Assembly: GCA_958295885.1 (NCBI GenBank)
Contig: OY282380.1
Location: forward strand, 3,038,001-3,102,000
Source of the DNA: Arenicellales bacterium
GTDB lineage: Bacteria > Pseudomonadota > Gammaproteobacteria > Arenicellales > JAJDZL01
Length of the DNA stretch: 64,000 bases
Reading direction: 5' to 3'
The first letter of the stretch is position 1, and every line of letters begins with the position of its first letter. The notes beneath the pieces are model-generated. The model was given only the letters and a program-made list of their open reading frames with translations, was not told where the DNA came from and did no database searches. Positions 50,710 to 59,702 of this stretch are shown in pieces. The position numbers and the translations under genes are program-made.

Positions 50710-51587
50710 GCACGAACGTCGTCATTTTCACCGATGCGTATGGCTGGCATGAAAAACAACTGGTGGAGGCTTTCGGTGAATTTGGAGTTGAACCGACTTT
50801 GGTTTCTCTGGCGAATTGTGGCTTTTCAGAGGAAAGCAACTTTGGCAGTCTGTCGATCCCACAGTGTCATGACCGATTGCCCCATGCAGTGTTCGTCCGA
50901 GGTATTTCAGCTGGATCTTTTGAACAGGTTACGCTGCGCTTGGATGTTCTTCACGCACTGCTGGAGTTGTCCGTCAGGGTCGTGAATTCCGCGCGGGTGA
51001 TCGAAAAAACCGTGGATAAGGCAATGACGAGCCATCTGCTGAAGCATGCAGATGTCGCGACCGTGCCCGCATGGACGACTGAGTCGAGAAATCAGGCTTG
51101 CCGACTGATTCAGAAGAAGCAGAAAGAAATGAAGAAACTTGTGCTGAAACCTCTTTTTGGGTCACGCGGACGAGGTCTGAAGCTGATTGAATCCGAGGTC
51201 GACATTCCTGACGAAGAAGCAGTGAATGGAGTTTACTATTTACAGGAATTCGTACTTTCGAAAGGTGACTTATGGCATGATTGGCGAATCATGGTCGTAC
51301 GGGGTCAGGCGATCAGCGCCATGGAAAGACGTTCAACGCAGTGGATCACGAATCGTTCGCAGGGTGCAGAATGCAAACCTGCTCAGCTGAGCCGTGAAGT
51401 GCTGGAGCTGGCCGAAGGAGCGGCGGATGCCGTCGGTGCAGCTTATGCAGGAGTCGATGTCATCCAAGACAGACAGGGACAATGGAAAGTTTTGGAGATT
51501 AATGGTGTTCCTGCGTGGCGAGGACTGCAGGAAGTATCGGACGTCAAGATTGCAAAAAAATTTGCAGAGCTGGTTTTAGACGGGTAG
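50706..51587 (+). CDS. RimK-family ATP-grasp ligase (H4MPT-associated)
   Basis: 293 residues from a GTG that overlaps the mch stop. RimK-type fold: V-F-V-R-G-I, D-K-A-M-T-S-H-L-L, V-L-K-P-L-F-G-S-R-G-R-G, Y-Y-L-Q-E-F-V, D-W-R-I-M-V-V-R-G, and V-L-E-I-N-G-V-P-A-W near the end. In this setting the probable job is adding glutamate (or a related residue) to the cofactor side chain, as inferred for homologues in methylotrophs. Ends shortly before a decayed HdrB-like gene. Confidence 0.88.
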   Translation: MSTNVVIFTDAYGWHEKQLVEAFGEFGVEPTLVSLANCGFSEESNFGSLSIPQCHDRLPHAVFVRGISAGSFEQVTLRLDVLHALLELSVRVVNSARVIEKTVDKAMTSHLLKHADVATVPAWTTESRNQACRLIQKKQKEMKKLVLKPLFGSRGRGLKLIESEVDIPDEEAVNGVYYLQEFVLSKGDLWHDWRIMVVRGQAISAMERRSTQWITNRSQGAECKPAQLSREVLELAEGAADAVGAAYAGVDVIQDRQGQWKVLEINGVPAWRGLQEVSDVKIAKKFAELVLDG

Positions 51588-51589
51588 TA

Positions 51590-52480
51590 TTCCGTCTCCA
51601 GATTGATTTTCTTCTGCAAAGAGACCGACTGAATCTTCTAAAATGGAATAGCAGTCCATCTTCCGAATCCATGTGTGAAAAATTGGACATCCAGCTCAAT
51701 GAAATTCCGGACTGGAACTGCTGCACTGCGTCAATTGGATACGTCGAAGGCGGTGACCTGCCGCGGCATGCTGTGAATGCAAGAAATATTGCATTGTCAG
51801 AGAAACACAACGACGGACAGGACATTGACGCCACTTGTACAGTCTACTGGATTGGAGCCAAAGAGTCGCAGGAACGATTAGATGAGTCCAGTCAGTTTAA
51901 TGGCAGATACGATGGAGGTCCTCAAAGAAGTCGGTCTGGACATGGGTTTCAAGAATGAAGTGCCGATTCGGCACATGGTCGAGGCATTGATCGAAGACAT
52001 AGATTACGAAGGAATGGCCAATTCGATCGTGAAGCCCCTGGAAAGCATCAAGTTTGCAGGGTATGTGGGCTGTCAGACCAATCGGCCATTCGGAATTGAC
52101 GGTGAGTCTTTTGAGAATCCGATGTATTTGGATAAGATGGTCGAAACTGTCGGAGCCGAACCCATTGAAGAATATGATCAAAAAGTGGCGGAGCCTTGGC
52201 ATTTTCAGAGCCAGAAAAAAGGCAGGCGCAGATCGAAGACATCGTCGAGTCTGCTTACGACTACGGTGCGGAGATGATCGTTACGCCTTGTCCGGTCTGT
52301 CAGATGAACGTTGAGTTCTATCAGGAGACAATCAACAAAACCTACAGGACGAATTTCAAGATGCCAGTGACGTACGACAGTCAGCTGATGACGGTTGCTT
52401 ACGGTGGTTCGGCGAAGGAAGCAGGTTTGGACGGCCAGATCATTCGAGCCAAGAAGCTCGAAGAATTCGCAGGCAAATAG
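51590..52480 (+). pseudogene. hdrB: Decayed heterodisulfide-reductase subunit B-like gene
   Basis: Recognisable in three phases: I-P-D-W-N-C-C-x-A-S-I-G-Y, N-A-R-N-I-A-L-S-E (phase 2, 51660-51880); L-K-E-V-G-L-D, I-R-H-M-V-E-A-L, A-G-Y-V-G-C-Q-T-N-R-P-F-G (phase 0, to about 52195); F-S-E-P-E-K, I-V-T-P-C-P-V-C-Q-M-N-V, S-Q-L-M-T-V-A-Y (phase 2 again). An extra T near 51898 and a deletion near 52190 break it; the deletion removes the Cys-Cys-Gly-Gly of the second cysteine motif. The N-terminus is also degenerate. Family role: Fe-S thiol/disulfide electron carrier. Non-functional here. Confidence 0.88.
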
Positions 52481-52492
52481 TTCCGTTTCAGT

Positions 52493-53200
52493 TTGCAGCC
52501 GGTCGGACCAAAGTCTCGTTTGGATGATGTTCAGGCCATCGTGTTTGATCTTGATGACACTCTCTGGGATATCAGGCCCACGATTGAGCGAGCGGAACGG
52601 AATGCCTATCACTTCCTGCGCGAGCGTTACCCAGGCGTTGCCCGCAGATACACTCTTGAAGACATACGTAAAATTCGAGAGCAAATTTATTGGTCGAGAC
52701 CAGCAATTCAACACGACCTGACAGAAGTCAGAAGGCAGACGCTTGCCTATGTCTTTCAGCAGTCTGGTTGTTCAGCATCTGGAGTTGAGGAGACTCTTGG
52801 TCAATTTTTGGCAGACCGAAATCGAGTCAGTCTCTACAGTGATGTCGTACCTGCCTTGACTGTGTTATCGTCCAATTATCCTCTAGTTGCTCTCACCGAT
52901 GGAAACAGCGACCTGAATCAGATCGGCATCCGACAGTTTTTTGTCGGCGTCATAAGTGCAGCTTCTGTCGGATACTGCAAACCGCACTCTGCCGGATTTT
53001 TAAGGGCGTGCGAAATTGCCAAGTCTGAGCCTCGTCATACGCTTCACATTGGAGATCATCCGCTCAAAGATGTATACGGCGCAAAGGTAGTCGGTATGAA
53101 AACAATATTGATTCAGCGCAAAGGCGCATCTTGGGAAAATGACTATGATCCCGATTTTCGAGTAACATCATTAACGGAAACCGTCAGTCTTTTGATTTAG
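52493..53200 (+). CDS. HAD-superfamily phosphatase
   Basis: 235-residue haloacid-dehalogenase-like hydrolase. Motif I V-F-D-L-D-D-T-L-W-D near residue 18 (nucleophile Asp), helical cap domain to about residue 95, motif II A-L-T-D-G-N, motif III Lys in Y-C-K-P-H-S, motif IV H-I-G-D-H-P-L-K-D. The start is TTG at 52493, 12 bases after the hdrB remnant. Resembles YjjG/YigB-type phosphatases (nucleotide or FMN phosphatase); substrate not decidable. Confidence 0.9.
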   Translation: MQPVGPKSRLDDVQAIVFDLDDTLWDIRPTIERAERNAYHFLRERYPGVARRYTLEDIRKIREQIYWSRPAIQHDLTEVRRQTLAYVFQQSGCSASGVEETLGQFLADRNRVSLYSDVVPALTVLSSNYPLVALTDGNSDLNQIGIRQFFVGVISAASVGYCKPHSAGFLRACEIAKSEPRHTLHIGDHPLKDVYGAKVVGMKTILIQRKGASWENDYDPDFRVTSLTETVSLLI

Positions 53201-53266
53201 GTCGGACTCGCGCGTCCCTATCAGACTTTCGACGTCATCGAAATTCAGTCACTGCGGAATTTCACT

Positions 53267-54169
53267 CTAATGCCTGCCTCTGTCAGTCGAACGCGGTGTC
53301 AAAGCATCTTGAAGACCGTCACCGAGAAAGTTAAAGGAGATGACAGTCAAAAAGATCAGAAGCCCCGGCAATACTGCCAGACTTGGTGCGATCAGAGTCA
53401 ATTCCTGGGCGTTTGTCAGCATGTTGCCCCAGCTTGGAGTCGGTGGGTAGATTCCGAGACCCAAAAAACTGAGAATGGATTCAAACAGTATGATGTTTCC
53501 GATCGACAGGGTTGTGGCAACGATGATCGGAGATGTAAGGCCAGGAAGAATGTGTATAAAAATGATCCGACGCGCCGGCACTCCCAATGCGCGCGCAGAC
53601 TGAACAAATGGCTGTTCTCGAATGGCTAGAACAGAACCGCGCACCAGCCGAGCGACTCCCGTCCAGCCAACCAGACTCACAATGACAATAATACGGTAAA
53701 ATCCAATGTCTTTGTGATTTGCGAGTTCGGCGGGGATGCCTATTTTTTCCAAGTCAATGACCGCGAGCACGATTAAGAGTGGGAGCAGAGGCAGGGAAAT
53801 CACACTGTCTGTCACACGCATCAATAAGCTGTCCAACCATCCGCCATAGTAACCGGCAGCCAACCCAATCAGAGTTCCGATCACTGCGACTGCGCCCGCA
53901 GATACAAAACCTACTGTCAGCGATACACGGCCTCCATAGGCGAGCCGAACGAGCAGGTCCCGCCCAAGTTCATCTGTTCCCAGAGGGTGTTCCAAGGAAA
54001 ATGGCAGAAAACGAGCCAGCAGATTTACCTTTGTTGTATCGGTATTCAGCAGAACTTCAAAGAATGAAGCAAATATGGTAAATGATATCAACAGGATAAG
54101 AATGAATACACTCAGCAAGGCCAGCCGATGCTGGCGTAATCGGGCAAGAATCTGCAAAAACTGTTTCAC
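53267..54169 (-). CDS. Oligopeptide/nickel-type ABC permease, OppC family
   Basis: 300-residue inner-membrane permease. N-terminal helix, then the OppC domain N-x-x-x-R-F/L-L-P-F-S-L-E-H-P-L-G-T-D-E-L-G-R-D. The EAA-type loop A-R-A-L-G-V-P-A-R-R-I-I-F-I-H-I-L-P contacts the ATPase. Its start overlaps the OppB-type gene by four bases. No binding protein or ATPases are next to it in this window. Confidence 0.92.
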   Translation of the reverse strand: MKQFLQILARLRQHRLALLSVFILILLISFTIFASFFEVLLNTDTTKVNLLARFLPFSLEHPLGTDELGRDLLVRLAYGGRVSLTVGFVSAGAVAVIGTLIGLAAGYYGGWLDSLLMRVTDSVISLPLLPLLIVLAVIDLEKIGIPAELANHKDIGFYRIIVIVSLVGWTGVARLVRGSVLAIREQPFVQSARALGVPARRIIFIHILPGLTSPIIVATTLSIGNIILFESILSFLGLGIYPPTPSWGNMLTNAQELTLIAPSLAVLPGLLIFLTVISFNFLGDGLQDALTPRSTDRGRH

Positions 54170-55128
54170 AGCTGCGAATCCTGGTACGAAATTCTAGGAT
54201 CAAGCATGGCGTAGCACACGTCTGCCAACAGGTTCGCCAGCAGGGTCACGCTGGTAGCCAGCAGCAGACCGACGAGCGCAAGGTTGTAGTCGCTGCCCTG
54301 AATCGCATCGAATAACAGTTTGCCCATGCCTGGGAATCCAAACATGATTTCAGTAATCAAGGCGCCAGAGAAGAAAGCCCCAAAATCCAGCCAAAGGATG
54401 GTTACTACTGGGATCATGGAATTGCGAAGAGCATGCCTTCGAATGACCTGTGAGAGACTCAATCCTTTGGCGTACGCGGTTCGAATGAAAACCATCTGCA
54501 GAGTTTCGTTGAGAGATGCCCGCACATACCGAGTTACTCCGCCAACGCTGACGATGGTTAAAGTGAGAATCGGCAGAATCAGACCTTTGACGCGATCCAG
54601 CCAAGAAGCATCCCCCAGTGGAATCGCATTCGCCGGCAGCCATCCCAATCCTACGGAAAAAATCAGAATCAACATAAGAGCCAGCCAAAAGGGCGGAACG
54701 GAAATGCCCGCAAAACAAAAAATATTGATCGAGTAATCGGAAAACGAGTGAAGGCGGCTTGCGGCAAAAATGCCTGCTGGAATGGCGATCATGATCGAAA
54801 GCATGAAAGAGATCAGCATCAGTATCAGCGTGTTCTTCAAAGCGCTGGAGAGAACGACGAAAACAGGTTTGGAGTACAGGCGGCTGTATCCAAAATCGCC
54901 TTGCAGAGCGGCAAGCAGCCAGTTGAAATAGCGCTTTAAAAGAGGCTGGTCCAATCCGTACAGGCTCTTTAGGCGAGCGGCATCTTCAGAAGTCAGGCGA
55001 GGGTCCGCACTGATTAACAAATCAATGGGGTCACCGGGCATCAGCCCAAGCAGCATGTAGCAAACAAACGACATGACCAGCAGTACAGCCGTAGTCTGAT
55101 ATAGCCTTGAAAATAAAAAGGATCCCAT
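54166..55128 (-). CDS. Oligopeptide/nickel-type ABC permease, OppB family
   Basis: 320-residue permease with N-terminal helix, G-L-M-P-G-D-P signature near residue 28 and G-D-F-G-Y-S at about 95, six predicted helices, and coupling loop A-Y-A-K-G-L-S-L-S-Q-V-I-R-R-H-A-L-R-N-S. First of a two-permease unit with OppC. Specificity (peptide, glutathione, metal chelate) cannot be told without the binding protein, which would normally be nearby. Confidence 0.92.
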   Translation of the reverse strand: MGSFLFSRLYQTTAVLLVMSFVCYMLLGLMPGDPIDLLISADPRLTSEDAARLKSLYGLDQPLLKRYFNWLLAALQGDFGYSRLYSKPVFVVLSSALKNTLILMLISFMLSIMIAIPAGIFAASRLHSFSDYSINIFCFAGISVPPFWLALMLILIFSVGLGWLPANAIPLGDASWLDRVKGLILPILTLTIVSVGGVTRYVRASLNETLQMVFIRTAYAKGLSLSQVIRRHALRNSMIPVVTILWLDFGAFFSGALITEIMFGFPGMGKLLFDAIQGSDYNLALVGLLLATSVTLLANLLADVCYAMLDPRISYQDSQL

Positions 55129-55474
55129 ATTTGAGGAAATTTGATTCAGTAAGGGATCAACCTTCTGGATGCTAGAACATTGTACACTTTCAGTTCAGTC
55201 TCAAATCTCAATGTTCCAAAGGGAGGCAGTTGCGGCGTACAAAATTTTCATGCATTTTTAGGAGTTGACTGAATCCAAAAACATTTTCTGAGTCTCTCAC
55301 CATCGTTCATCTGTTGACTGATATTACGAATTTCCAAGCATGTGCCCAATCAATTGCATGAACGCAATCGGGTCTATGTTGCCAGTGATGAGTGGCAGTG
55401 GATGTGAATACTTGTCGACTGACGTTGAATATAAGATAATATTATATTATGATCATAATTTATCGAATAGATAG
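55129..55474. other. Intergenic region without gene
   Basis: 346 bp between divergent genes. The right 60 bp is very AT-rich (ATAATATTATATTATGATCATAATT) with short palindromes, probably the promoter for the ATPase gene. Confidence 0.5.
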
Positions 55475-56731
55475 ATGGAATATATCACTCGATATATTGA
55501 ACGCAGAATCGTTAGATCGCTGAAATCCTTCTCAGCTGTATATATTGCTGGACCAAGGCAATCAGGTAAGACGACTCTGGTTCGATATATTGCTCAAGAT
55601 CACCATCCAGCGAGCTACATTTCTTTCGACGATATACAGACGCGATCTGCTGCTCAGCGTGACCCGACTGTTTTTTTACGCTCATTGAAACAGCCTGTCG
55701 TGCTGGACGAGATTCAACTCGTACCTGAAATTTTTCGACCTTTGAAAATTTTGATAGACGAAAGTCGTCGAAATAACAATGTCCGTGGCGGCTTTTTGTT
55801 AACTGGTTCAGCCAGTGTCTTGACATTGCCGAAACTGGCGGATGCGCTGGTTGGACGCGTCGCGTTGCACGAGTTGCTGCCGTTTTCGGCAGTAGAGGTG
55901 AGCGCAGAACCGGCCACTAGTTTTATTGACAGGGCGTTTGCAACAGACTGGAATTTTTATCAGTTCTCTGACCTGCGGCACATAATAAAAATGAAAGACT
56001 CCTCTTTTCCAGAGCTGTTGGAAATCAAAGATCGTTCAATTCGCTATGAGTGGTGCAACAGTTATCTGAATACTGTTCTGCAACGTGATGTACGAATTCT
56101 GTTGGATGTTCAGAAAATAAAAGAATTGCCAAATCTGCTTCAATTGCTGGCAATTCAGTCCGGTGGATTACTGAATGTGGCCCGACTGGCAAGAAATGCT
56201 GGCTTAAATCACGTCACAATAAAAAAATACTTAGTGTTGCTGGAAAGCTTATTTCTGATTTTAACCTTGCCAGCATGGTCCTTCAAATTGAAAAAGAGGT
56301 TGATAAAAACACCTAAAGTCTATCTGACGGACTTAAATCTTCTACTGCATCTTCTACGAATTGATCTCACTGAATCCGAATCACAAATGAATTTGATTTT
56401 CGGTCAGATTCTCGAAAATTTTGTAGCTGTCGAAATTTCGAAGCAGGCAACTTTTTCGGATACGCGAATTCAGCTGTTTCACTACCGGACGAGTTCAGGC
56501 CAGGAAGTTGATTTCTTGCTGGAAGGGCCGCAGGGCAGCATCGTTGGCATTGAAGTCAAATCAACAAGTAACGTGACGTCGAAAGATTTTCGCCACCTTG
56601 AATCGCTGAGAAGAGATCTTGGTGAAAAATTTGTTCGTGGATTTGTTGTTTATCCAGGTACTGACATCGTACCTTTTGGTGAACAGCTTTTTGCTGTCCC
56701 GCTCGCTTCGCTGTGGACGGAAATCGGATGA
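55475..56731 (+). CDS. DUF4143-type AAA ATPase
   Basis: Intact 418-residue member of a mobile AAA+ATPase/nuclease-like family. Walker A G-P-R-Q-S-G-K-T near residue 27, Walker B V-V-L-D-E-I-Q near 75, sensor L-L-T-G-S-A-S, then a winged-helix (A-R-N-A-G-L-N-H-V-T-I-K-K-Y-L) and a C-terminal PD-(D/E)XK-like domain (G-Q-E-V-D-F-L-L-E ... G-I-E-V-K-S). Such proteins are often strain-variable and of unknown biological role. A truncated relative is at 25925. Confidence 0.88.
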   Translation: MEYITRYIERRIVRSLKSFSAVYIAGPRQSGKTTLVRYIAQDHHPASYISFDDIQTRSAAQRDPTVFLRSLKQPVVLDEIQLVPEIFRPLKILIDESRRNNNVRGGFLLTGSASVLTLPKLADALVGRVALHELLPFSAVEVSAEPATSFIDRAFATDWNFYQFSDLRHIIKMKDSSFPELLEIKDRSIRYEWCNSYLNTVLQRDVRILLDVQKIKELPNLLQLLAIQSGGLLNVARLARNAGLNHVTIKKYLVLLESLFLILTLPAWSFKLKKRLIKTPKVYLTDLNLLLHLLRIDLTESESQMNLIFGQILENFVAVEISKQATFSDTRIQLFHYRTSSGQEVDFLLEGPQGSIVGIEVKSTSNVTSKDFRHLESLRRDLGEKFVRGFVVYPGTDIVPFGEQLFAVPLASLWTEIG

Positions 56732-57474
56732 AGATTTCGATCAGTCTTCTATTGAGTTTCTTGAGTCGCTCAAGTAAAGCCAAGTGCTGAATTTCATGGG
56801 TTGCATGTGTATTTGTCGTAAATGCTGTCAAGCTCGGCGTGCATAAGCAGCATGACTTTCAGCTGAACTTGAACGGTAAACATTTCATCGGGGTTGGTTT
56901 GATTCATCTACAATGCCTCGTCGTTCTAGACATTAGTACAATTTGAGATAACAACGCCCAATCTTTACAGCGTTTCAACAATCATCGGCAAAGGACTGCG
57001 CCGAACTCCGACGTCAGCAGTGCGCGCAGCTCGGTTTTTCGAGACTAATCCGCGTTGGCCTTTGTGATGAATTTCTTGGTGTCAGACATCTGGATAGATT
57101 TCTTACTTTTGATCGCATTCTGCTCGTCACGGCCTTGCTTAAATAGGTTCGCAGGCATTGTTTCTTTTCGTGCTGGAGCTCGTTCAATGTGATCGACTGC
57201 AACTGCAGGCGTCAGAGGCTGTGAAATTACCGTTTCCTTATCAAGCCAACTCTGGTGATTCTGAGCGAAACTGTGAAATTGAAGACAAATTCAAGCCGCT
57301 GAAGCGCGGAGTTCTCCGTCACTCTGCCTGCTTCAAGCAGGGCGAAAATGTCGGAACGATGTGATCCATTGAATGATTTCGTTCCGAATTAACTTTTATG
57401 ATCAGTTTCATTCTAATCTGGAATTCGACACCCGCTGTCTCCTGTCAATGGGCGCACGGTTCAGATTTTCGAAC
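56732..57474. other. Gene-poor spacer with decayed sequence
   Basis: 743 bp. The only hint is a 37-codon minus-strand frame at 56794-56907 (M-N-Q-T-N-P-D-E-M-F...), too short to identify. Other frames overlap each other and show no family features. Probably debris of accessory genes. Confidence 0.4.
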
Positions 57475-58431
57475 TCAATTCGCGTTGTTTCGAAGTCGCT
57501 CAACCTGCTCCGGCTTCAAATCCGTAACATCACATATATCTTTGATGCGCATTCCCATTGCAAGTAATTTACGGGCATGGCGTTCCTGCGCTTTCTCGAT
57601 ACCTTCTCGACGGCCTTCCTCACGACCTTGTCTGAATTCTTTAGAAATCCAACCATCAAGTCTCTCGACTATCACTCCCATTTTTTCCACTCCTTCAATT
57701 TCCTTACTAATTTGCGGATGCCTTCGTACCATATAGTCTTTGACAAACCATTTCAAAATGTCCTCCAACAAGTCTTCATTCCCTGTGTTCTCGCAACTCG
57801 ACTTGATCTCGGCTGCCAATTCCCTAATCATGCCCATGGAGTCGGCTCCTTCCAAACCCACTAAACCCGCCATCACGTTCCCCTTCAGTTTCCGAGCTGC
57901 CGCACGCTGCTTAGACAGATCAAACAGATAATATTCCTGCTGAACATACCACTGAGTCGGGAACATCGGATCTTGGCTCTCAATCAAATCCCGCAACCCC
58001 AAAGCTGCCGTCCAAGGTTTCAGTCCATTATAAATGACGATCGGTATGATCGCCGGATAGCGCCGCCCCTGCTTCTTATTTTTTTGTTCTCGCACCACCT
58101 GCTGCAGCAGCAATGCACGGTATACCTGCATCCGAACTGCCATGTCGAGATCGACTGACGACTGAAATTCCAGTGCAATAATCAACCAGATCGAACCTCG
58201 TTCGGTTTCCACTCGCCACACCGTATCGGTGTGACGCTGTATTAATTTTGCTTTTTCTTTGAGTTCAGCGACAAAACTGGCTCGCATTGACTGCAGCGTA
58301 TCGTATTTCAAACCTTTGCACCACGGATATGAAGAAAAAAAGCCGCGCAGCAGTTCTTCCACCAAGTAAGGGTGAGAAAACAATAGTCTGAAAAGAGGAT
58401 CGTGATCGATCTTGGTTGATGAAGCAGACAT
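57475..58431 (-). CDS. Rpn-family recombination-promoting nuclease/putative transposase
   Basis: 318 residues from the ATG at 58431. Opens with the family pattern D-H-D-P-L-F-R-L-L-F-S-H-P; PD-(D/E)XK-like core around residues 70-110 (W-R-V-E-T, then I-I-A-L-E-F-Q-S-S-V-D with the E-x-Q triad) and R-Y-P-A-I-I-P-I-V-I-Y-N-G. The C-terminal tail is charged (Q-G-R-E-E-G-R-R-E-G-I-E-K) with a helix-turn-helix-like end. Family RpnA-type enzymes cut DNA and raise recombination; relevant given the rearranged surroundings. Confidence 0.9.
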   Translation of the reverse strand: MSASSTKIDHDPLFRLLFSHPYLVEELLRGFFSSYPWCKGLKYDTLQSMRASFVAELKEKAKLIQRHTDTVWRVETERGSIWLIIALEFQSSVDLDMAVRMQVYRALLLQQVVREQKNKKQGRRYPAIIPIVIYNGLKPWTAALGLRDLIESQDPMFPTQWYVQQEYYLFDLSKQRAAARKLKGNVMAGLVGLEGADSMGMIRELAAEIKSSCENTGNEDLLEDILKWFVKDYMVRRHPQISKEIEGVEKMGVIVERLDGWISKEFRQGREEGRREGIEKAQERHARKLLAMGMRIKDICDVTDLKPEQVERLRNNAN

Positions 58432-59206
58432 AACTAATTTTTCTTTAGCAGGGGAACATAAATTTGAATTCGATTCGCAGCCACCGTCGCACAAAGAAAC
58501 TTACGAAAGACTGAAATGAAAGCATTCCACAGTGAATTTGCCTTTTGACAGGCGAGAATCCCAGTTCAGCTTAAACATTCAGCGACGGTGAACAGCACAA
58601 TCAATTGATTCATGTAAGAACAATCGGTCCATCTATCGCAGCTGCTCGCCCGTCCTGTTCGGGAAAAGGACGAGTTTTTTGGACTGTAGATTGAATCAAT
58701 TTTATTTGAACCAGCCGAGCATTTCAACCGCATCGCCGTTCAATGCGCGGCTAATTTTTATTGGGTCGATGGAACGATTTCGCGTGCTGAGTTGTGAGAA
58801 CAAGGCTTAAACCTGATCGAAACAAGGGGGATTTCTGCGCGCCTTTTGTCGAATTTCATTCAATCAGGGCAGGTTTCAATCGGCTGCTGAGCGCGTTTTA
58901 TGGCCGCAGCTTGGATTCGGACACAGTCTGCCTGCTGCGGCGACTGTAATGCCGGCCAGATGAATGATGGTTTCAATTGCAGACGGCGCGTCGGCTGCGC
59001 GGCCGAAGTTTCAGCCAATTGAACGACTGTTAAAAGGGAATTCCCGCCACCATTCAGCGTGCGACTGATCTGCCGTCTTCAAACTCATTCATCCAGCTCA
59101 GCTGACAACTGCCCGGCATTAGATCAGCGCAGCCCATTTCAACGATTCCAGATGGTTCAATCACAATTATGTACGTTTCCATATATTCGAAAATTTGCAA
59201 TTTCGT
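58432..59206. other. Spacer with unidentifiable IS-like debris
   Basis: GC-richer sequence at about 58860-59100 resembles old coding DNA on the minus strand but is broken by stops in every frame. A small GC hairpin followed by TTTTTT occurs near 58650-58680. No gene accepted. Confidence 0.4.
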
Positions 59207-59400
59207 AATACTTTCACTGACTCGTCAGCAGTGCCGTCACCAATTCCAAGTGCAGCCAAATCTTACGCGGAACGCGCATGGGCTTTTGTTCAAAATCGAA
59301 ATGCAATAGGCTGAATGTACGCTCCATGTCACTGCGCAAAACACAGTTTTAATGCCGCTTACGGGTGTACAGCGTCATTTGTAGGGGTTATCCATATCGG
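59207..59400 (-). pseudogene. C-terminal remnant of an IS transposase with its end repeat
   Basis: The minus strand reads R-S-D-M-E-R-T-F-S-L-L-H-F-D-F-E-Q-K-P then P-R-K-I-W-L-H-L-E-L-V-T-A-L-L-T-S-Q and stop, a DDE transposase C-terminus. The stop runs straight into GAGTCAGTGAAAGTATT (complement of 59207-59223), which closely resembles the ends of the 131-bp MITE at 38375. Only the last 50-60 codons survive. Confidence 0.7.
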
Positions 59401-59445
59401 GCAATTGTTACACAACATTCAATCGAAACACGATATTATTATGTG

Positions 59446-59516
59446 CAGTCGCCATGGCGTATAGTCTAGGTGTCTTAGTTTGATTTGATTTCCATAAGGG
59501 TACGCCACGGCGACTG
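59446..59516. repeat. Inverted repeat pair, 16-bp arms
   Basis: 59446-59461 pairs with 59501-59516 at 15 of 16 bases, around a 39-base AT-rich centre. It stands about 190 bp before the oxygenase gene; it may be a tiny mobile element or a long hairpin. Confidence 0.7.
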
Positions 59517-59702
59517 TCATAAAAAATTCAGCCAATCGAGATATGCAGAGAGTCCTCGCAACAGTGCGAAAGTACGCTGAATCACGATGATGCTACTTCA
59601 AATCAGCTGGGAAAAATAATATTCAACCCTCCATATAGAAGATTTGACGTATGAATTCCATACCATGTAAACCACGCAACTGTCTCGCGAAGTAGCTTTC
59701 AA

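Noticed and set aside
57158..57364. Plus-strand 68-codon frame, hydrophobic start
   Set aside because: Overlaps a minus-strand frame of equal quality; no homologue recognised, likely debris.
58640..58685. GC hairpin followed by TTTTTT
   Set aside because: The stem is only about six pairs, and no gene ends nearby on that strand.
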